Shown piece by piece: positions 32,301-43,295 of a stretch of 44,889 bases of DNA; the stretch's first letter is position 1; every line of letters starts with the position of its first letter. The stretch is from Gryganskiella cystojenkinii (Eukaryota > Mortierellomycota > Mortierellomycetes > Mortierellales > Mortierellaceae). The stretch lies in contig JAAAIG010000204.1 of assembly GCA_015852425.1 (NCBI GenBank), positions 1 to 44,889 on the forward strand, read 5' to 3'. The position numbers and the translations under genes are program-made. Under the pieces are notes generated by a model. The model was not told the DNA's origin, did not search any database, and was given only the letters and a program-made list of their open reading frames with translations.

Positions 32301-35181
32301 AATTCCTGTTGAGGATGTGACTGCCTGTAAGGCGTTCGCTCAATGGGGTCTGCCATAGCCCCGACCTGGGCGGGCTGTGAATATAGCTCCTGTGGAGGCC
32401 CAAACTGTTGTCCCTGAAGATCATGGTGAATGGAGCGAGGGTATGAATTGTGTCGCTCAAGTTCCTGTCCACGATCAGCCTCGCCCTCTGGCGGCGGAAC
32501 TAGTGATTCAAATTGACTCTGTGCTGGTTGAAGCGAGCGAGGGTCAAGTTCGGCGGTACTCGGAGGTTGCACTTCCATGCCATTGCTACCAGGACCGTCA
32601 TACTTGCTGTGCATGTGCATGCTCTGTTGGCGGAGGCGATCCTCCTACACGTGAGAGATATCGAAGGGACAACGATGAGTAAGAGTGAACCAATACTAAA
32701 AAGAAGAACACATCGACTTTACAATCATAATGTGATTCACCTACAACAAACCGATGACGCTCGGGATCCTGTGATGCCTCAGATTTAGTGACGAGATTTG
32801 GATCGGAGGGGTAACGACGTTGCTGTGGCCTGACGTCCGCAGGGTGTACGTGGCTCTGCACCGATGCCACGATACTCGATCTTTGTTGCTGCGGAACGTT
32901 CTGTTGATGGAACTGTCTAGAATGGTGCTCCCGTTGCTGATGTTGCTGCTGCTGATGATGGTCATACTGCTGTTGCTGCGCTGGCATCAACGGTCTTTGG
33001 TCTACAGGAGCATCATAGCCTCTTGTTGGGACATGTTGCTGATCAGAGAATGGCATCGAAGGTGGGTGGTCCAACGACTGCACGCCAGAGTCATGTCTGT
33101 TATGACTGAATCGAGGGTCGAATGGATTGTGATCACCAAGGTGCTGAATCACAACAAAATGAATGGCGTCGAGCACAAAAATAAACAGTTCTAGTTTGTC
33201 AGCAACATAATAAATCAACAAAAAAAAAATTGCTCATGTTTGCCACCAAATCATGCCAAATTACCTGTGTTGTTCCTTCAGACTCGCGTTGGGTATAAAA
33301 GCTCTGGAGACTTTTGGGCCGACCCTGCGGTTGTTCAATCGAGGGTTGGCGAGGGTGAGTCGCCGTCATGGCTATAGTATGTCGTTGCTGTGGATCATGT
33401 GGCGACCGCTGCTGTTGCTGTTGTTGCTGTTGTTGTTGCTGCTGCTGTTGATACTGATGTTGTTGCAGCGGAGGCTGTGGCTCGGAACTGGGTCTGAAAG
33501 CCTCTCTTGCTGGTCTTGTCTCGTACACAGCATTAAAAGGAGATCTAGGTCGAATTGATGGAACTATCTCAGGCGGAGGATGGTGCGATGCAAGTTGTGC
33601 CCCGTGGCGGTTGCTCGGATCTTGCGCAGATGGGACACCTTGAGGAGTCTGAGAAGGCGCTGGCGGACAGTAGCCAGAGCCTCTTCGAGAGTGGTTGTCC
33701 TCCAGAGTCGGCGCTCTCTCGTGATGGGATGTGTGAGTCGGCTGACTCCTATCGACATTTGCTGTTGTGGGACCCTGAAATTTATCCTGGTGATGCCATT
33801 GACTCGCCATGTCCCTATCTCCTTGGATCGCGCTATTACTCACATTCTTAATGTGGTTGTCGCTGTGCATGTGCTGACGCTGAGGAGCGGATTGAGCCGA
33901 AAGCTCTCCTGTTGAAAATTGAGCCGGTCGGGCTGTCGGTGGATACCGAGTTTCTGGTCCGTGCTCAAACGCAACTGCAGATCCGATCGACGATATGGAT
34001 GATGACTGATGATGGTGGTGGTGGTGTTGGTCTGGCGGATACGACTGGTGGTGGTGCGGAGGCGTCTCCCTTGGGGGATGAATTTGCTGCTGTTGCGACT
34101 GCGGGTGATACAACTGCTCTTCATGAGAGTATTGCCGAGGATTAATTTGTTGGGGAGGAGGGGCAAATGGATGAGGAGGGTATGGACTGTCAAACGTCGG
34201 TTCTGGGGCATGACTGGAGTGCTGCTGTGGATAATGCTGTTGATGATGAGGACGTTGCTGCTGTTGGGGAGAGCCTATCCTGGAGGGGTGCTGAACAGCG
34301 GTTGGATGGGACGGCGTTGGCGGTCTGAAGGGAGGTGAGCCGTAGGGTGAGGAGCGACCATGGTCAGCAGGCGCATGGCTGGATGAAGGGCGGATGTAGG
34401 ACGGATGCGCAGGCTCGCCCGAGGGAGTCAACGCAGCCTCAGGATGACCGTGGACATTGCCCGTACTTTTACTTCCAACACTGCCCCCGTGGGCTGTGGC
34501 AACAGTAACGTGCTGCCTTTGTCCATGTTGTTCTTGAAACTGTTGCTGCTGTTGTTGTTGCTGTTGCGGAGAGGCCGGAAACTGAACTTGACGCGTTTGA
34601 TGGTACGCGTGAGGATGGTGTGTAAAGTAGGAATCGTTCGAGTCATGGCCTCGTCGAGAACCTGGAGCTTCAGGAGGGTAACCAGATCCTGCACCACCTC
34701 CACTGATGCCTGCAGAACGAGATTCTTGTTTGCGGGTGCTTGATCCAAGTTCTCCTGGACTGACGACACGATCTAAAGGGGTATGGGGGTGTGCTAGAGG
34801 TGACAGGAGGCCAGGGGTCGTTGTGTATAAGGGCGGAGTGATAACGGCAGGATTACTTCCGCTGTTGTTGTTATTGTTGTTATTGTTGCTGTTGAGTTGA
34901 GGGTGCATGGCATGATGGTGGGATTGTTGAGGGTAGGAAGGGTGCTGTTGTTGTTGTTGCTGACTGCCGCTGTCGTAATTGTAATTGTGGTTCGGGTATT
35001 GCTTGTGCATGGCATTATTGCTGTGCTGATGGGGAGAGTGCTGTGGATACTGCTGTTGTTGTTGATACATTTGATGCTGTTGTAGTTGATGCTGAAGGTG
35101 ATGTTCCTGGGGTTGGACGTGTCTGTCCGTCATGACGTTGTTGATGGAAGGCAGGGAAATGCCCGGCCTAGAAATGGACAT
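26307..35181 (-). CDS. Giant protein: very long Gln/His-rich disordered region with C-terminal TFIIB-type double cyclin fold, seven exons
   Basis: Exons are 35181-33265, 33143-32745, 32644-30238, 30124-29450, 29354-27253, 27162-26893 and 26792-26307. All six junctions agree in phase, giving 2,751 residues. Residues 1 to about 2480 are low complexity: Gln/His/Pro-rich to about 1800 with a poly-Gln run near 590-605, then Ser/Gly/Asp/Glu-rich. Basic AT-hook-like patches occur near 1090 (PRKRGRKAK), 1775 (KGKGRGKSS) and 1829 (PGRKRGPRVK). The C-terminus holds two cyclin repeats: VRKRDAILAAILYITCRDQG with PRTFSEIC and RGDIGSYYRLMLKIL, then TRWCESLSLPPQVRQAA with SSVGAAAIYLCI. TFIIB and Brf use this fold to grip TBP-DNA. 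I found no N-terminal zinc ribbon, so recruitment of polymerase in the standard way is doubtful. A nuclear, DNA-associated regulator is the best inference. One exon-2 donor (GTAGGT, after 32745) was chosen over GTGAAT because only it keeps the phase. Confidence 0.82.
33408..33450 (-). repeat. CAG/CAA trinucleotide tract encoding poly-Gln
   Basis: Read on the minus strand this is an interrupted CAG/CAA run within exon 1 of the TFIIB-core gene. CAA interruptions usually slow repeat instability. Confidence 0.85.
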
Positions 35182-37051
35182 GGGTTTGTATTTTTACTTT
35201 TGGGCTTTGAGCAGGATTACAAATGGACGAAATGCAGTGGGGGAAGAGGGGGGTGAGGCTAGGTACAAAAGCTCCGTGGAGGAATGGAGCAGGAATAAAC
35301 GATGATATGAACTGGGATACTGCAATGAGAATGAATACAAGAAAAAACACAGGGCAACGAAGGAGATGAAATCAAGGGCAGACAGACATTCAGTCTTCGC
35401 TATTTATCCTTTTTTCTTCTTTTCTTGCAATTGAACAATTGACCCCCATGGGAAACTGCACTCGGACACTGTGGTCGAGTCCAAAGAAAAAAAATGGGCT
35501 TTGGGTGCATGTGGACTTGTTTCTTTTCCTTTTTGCACCGTTTCCTTTGCCTTCTTTTTTTGGTTTCTTGTTTTTTGGGCACGATGACAGAGAAGGTTCG
35601 GGAGAGGGAACAAAAAGGGTGCAACAAACAAACAAAAAAATGACGAGAGACACACATCCCCACTCTGTTTATTTTATTCCCAAGGTTCAATTCAAATGAT
35701 TCAAAGCGACCAACTCGAAGATCGTTTTCTTTGAGGTCAATTCGGGTGATTTGAACCATGTTTTCCATATCCCTTTTTCCTTTTCTTTTTATCATGATGT
35801 GGTCGTTCTCCTCATCATCTCCACTTTTTGAAGTCCTATGACTGCTATCAAACGATTCTCTACGCTTGCCCCGGTCGACAAGGATCTGCTTCCATGCAAC
35901 AAGAACACTCTTGAAGAAATGGGAAAAAAAGTGAACAAAAGCGCCTTTTAATATATACTTTTTTTGGACAGCAGAGGTTTTTTTGAATATTCTCCCCAAT
36001 CCAATTTCCCCCCTTTTTTCTTTTTTGTTGTCCTAATTAAGCTGTCAACTTCTGCTTTTTCAATTGTGTGGTTTGTTATTCGTGTGTTTGTTTGTTTTTT
36101 CACTCAATTTCAACAGCAAGCACACAGATGTGAACATCCGTCACTTCCGTGAATCCCCAAACACTGTAATAAAACAAACGCCACCAAAAAGAAAATATGG
36201 CCAAAGGTGCCAGGCGGGCATTTCGATTCGTTTGCCACAAAGTTTCTCAGTGGTTTTTGCTCCCAAAAAATCTTCTTACACCCACTCTTTTTTTCCGCCA
36301 AACAATACCGCAAACTTGGCTGAACCTTGTTCCTCTGAAACAGTAGCGAGCGTCGTGAACTCGTTCGAATCTCAAGTTTGACGCACATGCACTTTGGCGT
36401 TCAGTGAGTTCCTGTTTTCCTGGCTCGAGATAACGTTTTTATTTCCAGTTTTTATTATGTGAGAGGGTATTGATTTGTCACTATCGAGTGCGCAGATTCA
36501 CCTTTCCTTACTTCCCATGACTTTTTTTTTGTTTTGTTTTTTGCAAGATTCCTCATCGACGGCTCTTGGTGGTGGTTAGTCTCTTTTTCTTATTGTTACA
36601 ATTGCTATTCAATCTCAACAAACATGCAGAAAGACGCGCAAACAAATGGCAAAGAAAAAGAAAAAATCCCCCGTTTGCTGTTGAGTGTAATAAACTAAGA
36701 ACTGTCTCCATTGAATCGAAATGTTTTTTTTTCGATCGATAATCATTCAGCCCCAAGGGTTCCGATAAAACGCCATTTCTCTATTTTTTATCTCTGTCCG
36801 TGTCCATGGTTGTTCAATTCATTGAGCAATTGAGAAGCAAAATGAAGCGCCCTTTGGCCCACTTTCCTTATTCTGCATCATTGCTCAACTTTGCACCCCT
36901 AGTTTTTGTGGCAGACTATTCAAAAATCTTAAGATACCCAATTCAATCGCAGCTGGTCTTCTTCCTCCCATGTCTCCATCTTGGAAGAAATACAAACGGA
37001 TGAGTTTAATGCTTTAATTTTTTTTACACAGGGTGGCGGTATTCCTACTCT
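35182..37051. other. Long AT-rich spacer upstream of the giant TFIIB-core gene
   Basis: These 1.87 kb separate the start of the giant gene from the stop of the kinase-like gene, both minus strand. T and A homopolymers are frequent on both strands. Short Lys/Phe-rich frames (for example 35400-35999 minus) have homopolymer-driven composition and look like chance. The region probably carries a long 5' leader, with or without a non-coding exon, and the promoter. No RNA gene was recognised. Confidence 0.5.
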
Positions 37052-40000
37052 TCACTCTTCGCGAATTGTCTCTGAGAAATCGACAAGAGAGGGTCGTCGT
37101 TTGCTCTTTGACCACGAGGTAGATCTCCATGAGAGGCTAGAGTTTGTATTCCTCTCGGAGGTATCCGCAAAAGAGTCACTTACAGCGCCAGTACCAGCAT
37201 CTTTGTTGAACGATGCAGTTCTATCCTTTTGTCGTTGAGGCCATTCCTTCAGCCAATTCCATAACCCTTGGATCTTGAGTGATGCCGACCTGGATCGCGC
37301 ACTCCATTTTGAGCTTGATGTGGTCCCTGTTGAGGTAGCAGTCGTGTTCGACACGGTCACGCTCTGACGCGACTTAAGCTTGAACCGAGAAGTGATCGAG
37401 GACGAGGCCTTGCGTTCTTTGCTCTCGATTTTGAAAGTTGATGGTAATAAAGGAGGCGACGTTGAGGTAACGTCTGGGTCACTGGTCGAAAACAATCCGG
37501 ACAGCGAGGGTCTCTTCCGTTGACGTCTCTTCTTTGTCGCTACGTAGGATCTCTCAGAAGAACTGATGGTATCGCCGAGTGTCTTGGTGGATCTGAAGAA
37601 GACCGATAGGGATGGTCTTGATCGTGTTGGGACCGATGACACCGTGGCATTTGGCTGATTTTGCGCTTTGGGAACTAAATGTAGTAGAGGGGACAGCGAC
37701 GGTGTGGAAACTGTCTCGACATATGACTCTTTTGGTGGAGGAGCCTTTGGCAAGGGATCAACTTCGATCTCAATCGTTTCTTGATCTACCGTCGCTGCTG
37801 CCATTTGATATTGTATTGATTCAATCGTATCTTCGACAGTTGCCTTGCCCAACAATATCACGGTACCCTGACATCTGACGGATCCTGTTTCGTCCACTTT
37901 TTGCTCGCTTTCTTGGCTTTTTGCAGAATCACCATCGTCAAAGTCTTCCAGCTCACTCTCGACAATCGTGGCAAGAGATGGCGACCTCGAATGACGAAAG
38001 GTAATATAACCTACCCTATCACACATCAACGCTTGCTTGACGACAGGGTGACTAACTCTTTGATGCTTCCAATTTGTTACTAAATGAAGCACAACGTCCA
38101 GGCAGTATTCACGATTTTTTAGTATCACAAACCATTCTTGGACGAACAGAGGACCACTAGCCACATTTCAAATAAACTCACCTGGACGAGACGTGTCCGC
38201 TCCTGATGACGATATCGGCAGTCCGGACTCGTCAAAGAAACTATACTCATCATAAACAGAATCTACTCGAGGTCGCACCATGGGTATCAGCCACCGTTCT
38301 TCCTCGAGCTTGAAGTCGTTCACTATGTGTGATGCTTTGGAGGGCGAAAGCGTCAAGGAGCCACTCGGGAACTCTGGAGTCAAAAGAGGTTGACTGTCTA
38401 GAGAGATGGTCGCACATTGATCCACAAAATCCATCATGCGTCGAATCCGCGCCAGAAGTTCGGTGCTCTGTTGGGTACTATGCTTTTCGATGAATGGGTC
38501 CTAGTCCAAAAATTACACAAAAAAAGTAAGTCAGTATTGTTTCGCCGTAATCTTGGTTGCTCTCCACAGCCTCGTCCTCTCAGGTGTCTGAACTATAATG
38601 GCGATCTTTTCTACCTTCAGTAGTTCTGTCACTGTCGGTCGACCTTCTGGCTCTGGCGTCAGACACCTCGAGATAAAGCACCACATCTCCTCCGACATTC
38701 CCATACCCAAAGGTCCGTATTCTTCACTGTTCATAGGTTTCGCAAGACCTCCAAATAACCCTTGACCATAGCTCGCCCACCCTAAACTAAGCGACTGATT
38801 ACTTTTCTCGTTGCTTCCGTTCTGGGTCAGAGCACCATTGTTGAAATATGGCTTTCCTCGGTGCGCTCCAAAGGTGGCGAGAAGCGGTGTATCTGGTCCC
38901 GGGGCACGGCCTTGCGATAGCTCGATGCAAGCAACACCCAAAGCCCAAATGTCGGTCTCTGTACTAGCCTCTGGGATCGCTCTCTCCCCCTCGTTGATGG
39001 ACGACATCGAAAGAGATCGCGTCATAGAGGCACCTCCTGCGGCAAATGTTGAACTAGGACCGGTCGGTGTTGGTGTCGTAGGCGAGGACGAGGCCGATAT
39101 GCTGGATTCCGGAGCGAGCCAGCTGGCTGGGAATTCGACCATGGTCATGGACCGTCGACGTCTCTTGCGCTCGCCAGCTCCTTCTTTATGATTCATGATC
39201 GAGCCGGACCCGCCGAGCTTGACATTTCCTTCCGGCGTAAGAAGAATGGTCCTGTTTTTTTACAGTGTTGAGCAACAGATAAGCGAACTTGACTCGTTCA
39301 TGCTACCATGCAGTTGTCAACTCTAGTGATCTACTTACCCTGCCTTAATATCCCCGTGCACATGATCCCTACTGTGCAGATATGCGAGACCGAGCAGGAT
39401 CTGACTCATCATCCAGCCAATCTCTGCCTCTGTTAGAGGTCCATCAGAGAGTCTGATGAGGTCCGCCACAGAGCCTGCACCGCAAAACTCAAGCGAAAGC
39501 TTCGAAAAAAAAAAATTGAACATGGTTCGCACGGTCAGCATTCGTTTAAAATTTACAAGGATTGCAAATGGGGTAGGTGACAATGCATTGATTTGCCCAA
39601 GGATGACCAAAGCAATGATGTTACAATATCCAGGTCGAGACGAATAAAAAAAAAGGGCTTAACAAACGCGGAAAGAAAATCTCCAACTCACCCACAGCTC
39701 AGATTCAGTACGATAACAACCCAGACATTTTACAATATGATCAAGGCCGCTGGCAGTGTTGATTGATAGACCAGATTCGATCCTGAATGGCCGCCTCCTT
39801 GATCCGATTCCTGCTGTCAATGCTGCTCTATCCATCACGGTTGGGGTTAATGGTGGAGTTGAATTGGTTGATTCATAAATAGAGTACTTCTCTCCTCCTT
39901 CTTCCTCCTCTTGATAAATATCTTGTCGGTTGCGGCCGTCCCCACCAATCGTATCGTCCCCACAACAGTGGTCGACAATCCAGCTGACAAAATAATCAAC

Positions 40001-41727
40001 ATGCTCGTCCAGTATGCTCTCCTTGTCCCTCATCCCTATGTTGTTGTCATCGTTGTCGATTTCATGATAGTCCGGTCTGTTGCCGAGACCCGCACCAGTA
40101 AACGGACGACTGTTCCTACTCCCTGGTAGAGTGGAACCAATGACCTCGGCCATCGTCGACAACGGGATTTTCTTGATGACAACCGTCTTGAGTCCATCGT
40201 GTTTGTCCAAGGCTTTGTACACGGAGGAACCACTCGAGCTAGGGCATAACAGTATATAGAAAGGTCAGTTCCTGTGATGTAATGAGCAACTAAAAAAGAT
40301 TGATTGATAAGATTCTCTGGTATCGGAAGAAGCGGAGCAACAAAGGGCGTCATACAAGCATTGCCCCGTATGTAATTTTTTTTTTGATTAGCACTGTCTT
40401 GCTCATTTACTTCGCGCGTTTTGTATGCGTGGACTGATATTTTTAGTGGCGTACTGTGCAGAAAAGCAACAGCAAATCAAACAGTGCTACACACAGCAAC
40501 TAAAAGCGTCAGTGCGCTCTTTTTTGTTATTGATGTGGGCACAGTTTGTTATGCGGGAAGAAAACACACCAGCTCTTTTGCGTTTGAGCTGGACCGTTGC
40601 TCCCTACTTTTCCCTGTTGGCTGTCTGCCTTGTTCCTCACTCGCCCCTTGTTAATAGTCCTAAAGAGAATGACAAATAGAATCGCGTGTCGAAACTTACC
40701 CAAAGCCAAGTCGTTCCAGGACATCGAATCGCTCGGCCGGATGGATCGCGGCCTTGTCTCCCTTTTTCGTGTTGGTCTCAGACGGTAAAGAGTCGGTCTT
40801 CCCGAGGGAGCGATTGCGGTTTTGCATTGACATTTCAACTCCATGCTGATGGTTGGACTCATTCCAAGGCCCATGACCGTCGTCCAGAGACCAGTTCACA
40901 GTCACCCTTCCTGTCCTCCGTTGTTCACTATCCTGACCGGGGTAGGACTGCAGCAGATATTCATCCTGTCGTTGTTCGTCTTGACTTTTTTCTTCAAGGT
41001 GACACTGCTGTTGGTAAGGGCGGTGGTGTGATAGAGTCTGGTTTGTTTGTGCTTGTGCCCACGTCTGCATCTGTGCTTGTGTCTGGGAATGCTGCACGGC
41101 ACAACATTGTCCAGCCTTTGCTCCTGCTTTCATGGTTGCACCATCCGTCCCTGAGTTTGTTGTGGTCGACCAAGGCATATTGCTGTCTCGTTTCAGGTCC
41201 TGGCTTGACGGACCAAGATCATGGACAGCGTGGCTCCCAGTCACATTCCGGATCCTTTTGCTAGCATCGCCGGTCGCGCTCTCGATGGCCGAACCCATAA
41301 GGGTGAAGGGCAGGGTGGAACTTTTTGGTTGAGTCAGCATTCTTGTAGCGTGGGTCTCTATCCGTTGAGTTTCTCTCGCGCCAAGGTCCACGAGAGCTCT
41401 GTTGTTGTGTTCTTGTCGACTTTTTACTGACAGAGGATTGGGTTTCGACGATGACGATGCAGTGTTTGTAGGCTCTAGTGTGGGCGAGGACAGACAAGAG
41501 GACGACCGACTCGTGCTCGAGACTGTAGAATCTTCGTGCTCCTTGATGTACGCCTCGTCGAAATGCAAGGATGCCGAGGCAGTCGATATGTTATACTGGG
41601 ACTCGAGTGGTGTAGTTGACGACAGCAGCCCACTGGATGAACCCCCCAAAGAACTGTCAGCGTCAGAAGTAGCAGGACTCTGAAGCGAGGTATCGCCCCG
41701 GAACGTGATCTTTTGGCGACCAGACAT
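37052..41727 (-). CDS. STE20/MST-like protein kinase homologue with lost catalytic residues (probable pseudokinase), six exons
   Basis: Exons are 41727-40700, 40238-39692, 39499-39339, 39251-38615, 38500-38182 and 38136-37052, phases consistent, 1,258 residues. Residues 1-330 are disordered and Ser/Gln-rich. The kinase fold starts at FDVLERLGFGSSGSSVYKAL, whose Gly loop has one extra residue. The ATP-binding Lys is kept (VVIKK, K365). A 130-residue insert follows, then LEFCGAGSVADLI, a hallmark of MST/GCK-type STE20 kinases. The catalytic loop reads HGDIKAGT (573-580): the Asp stays, but Arg is Gly and the metal-binding Asn is Thr. DFG is replaced by Gly-Ser-Gly (593-595). APE (625-627) and DIWALGVACIELSQG are present, separated by a Ser-rich insert. 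Loss of DFG Asp and loop Asn normally abolishes phosphotransfer, so a scaffold or allosteric role is likely. The Ser/Lys-rich 360-residue tail is unrecognised. The final acceptor (before 38136) is the least certain junction. Confidence 0.85.
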
Positions 41728-43295
41728 TTTGAGGAAGGAAAAAAAAAAAAAAAATTAAAGGGGTGGAGCAGAACGCGGAAAGGAGATTCGATGGAAACAG
41801 AGAATTTCACCAAACTGTCGAGAGTGTTGGGAGGAAGTCAAAGGGAGCAAACTGGGTCTCGGACTGTATTTTATGGCATGGATGGAATGAGTCGAATGAA
41901 TGCACCGAATGAGAGAACAAGTGATTTTTTTTTGGAATGAGAAAGAATAACAGGCGAGAGAGAAAGGGAGAAATAGACGCTCTAGAGTGAAGGCAAAAAA
42001 GACATCAGGGTACGATTCGATGAAGGCAGGAGCAGGGGATCGAAAGGCCTGAGCGAAAAATTGACGCGAATGGGAAAAATACACCGCCAAAGATGAAAAA
42101 GGGAGGAGGAAAGGAGCGCACGGCACATTCAATTTCAGAGAAACGTGCAGCAGCAGTAAAAAGAAGAAGACCACGATTGCACCCAAGAGGGTAAAAAGAA
42201 CAGAAACGAGGGGTGGAGTGGAGGACGGGGACGTGAGGGGACATTGCGCTGATGCATTAATGTTGCATGGGAAGAAGGAACGAGGGTTTCTTTTGGTGCA
42301 GCTTCGACGATGAGCTTACAGCGCACAAGGAAGGGGTGGGGGGACAACCAGAAACAGCCGAAAGGCACGACGGACGGACCACATCCAGTCTTGTCCCACA
42401 AACTTGCATTTGTAGGTGGTCCAAGCCGAGGTCCCCAAACTGCCTTCCCGGAACCCTTTTTTTTTCTTTTTTATTTCAATTTGTCTGTCTTTGCCAAAGC
42501 CCAGGGCACTGCTGACAAGCACCAATGATGTTTCGTTAGGTTGGAGGATGAGGCACATGAACCTCGACCGCCTCTCGACCCTTTATTTTCGTTCCTCAGC
42601 TGTGCTTGTGTCTCTTGTGCCCTATTGAGTCTGTTCTCTGTTCAGAACCACCACCGTCTGATCTTTCTATCATCTCATGCTGAAATTAGTTGTGAATTGT
42701 GTCCCTAAAGAGGAAAAATAGGAAAGATTGAATGTGGTGTGGTGTGGTGTGGTGTGGACAAAGAATGAAAAAAAGAATATCGTGACTCGTCCCCTTTCTT
42801 CCATCCTCCCTCTTCCATCTTCCTCTCTCCCTCTTCCTCTCTCCCTCTCCCTTTTCTCGCCCCAAGAATCCCCGTTTGTCACCCCTGGACTTGATTGAGG
42901 GCCATCCGCTTCGTGATGTTGTTTTCGATTTGGATTCCAAGCAAGTCTTAATCCCGTTTTGGTATGTTAAAGGTTCATTCGTCCCGAACCACATCCCGAT
43001 GAGAGAGGGTGGGCACTTTCGACGCATAAACGCGGCCATCGCCGTGGTTGCGCTTCCGACAGCTTCAGACGTGTCTAGTGAAGATACAAGAAACAGGTGA
43101 CATGACGTAACAATGCAGCTCAACAAAGACCGCTTCAAAAGCATCATGCATCTAACGTTGTTTGTCGAAAGCATTTGCGCCACCAAATTTGACTCATCAT
43201 CTCTAACTTATTTTTCGCGTGGTTTTTCTCTTCTTAGTATCAAAAGCAGCGCGCCATCCATTTATTTTTTTCGACGAGCATTTTTGACACGATCT
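41728..43295. other. Intergenic region upstream of the kinase-like gene
   Basis: This 1.57-kb spacer lies between the kinase-like start and the Sua5 stop, both minus strand. It contains an A run at about 41739-41754, a GTGGT repeat (42734-42757) and a CT-rich block (about 42788-42861). Candidate small frames lack family-like sequence. It probably holds a long purine-rich 5' leader for the kinase-like gene. Confidence 0.5.
42734..42757. repeat. GTGGT pentanucleotide microsatellite
   Basis: Nearly five perfect copies of a GTGGT unit lie in intergenic DNA, followed within 40 bp by a CT-rich block. Confidence 0.85.

Noticed and set aside
32738..32745. GTGAAT as the donor of exon 2 in the TFIIB-core gene
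   Set aside because: It leaves phase 1, for which the next exon has no acceptor that stays open; the GTAGGT donor three bases earlier in the transcript keeps phase 0.
33840..35085. Leu/Val-rich plus-strand frames
   Set aside because: They are the antisense shadow of the Gln/His-rich exon 1 of the TFIIB-core gene.
35400..35999. Minus-strand frame of about 199 codons rich in Lys, Phe and Arg
   Set aside because: Its composition follows A/T homopolymers, there is no domain or conserved-looking stretch, and it overlaps other frames of similar quality.
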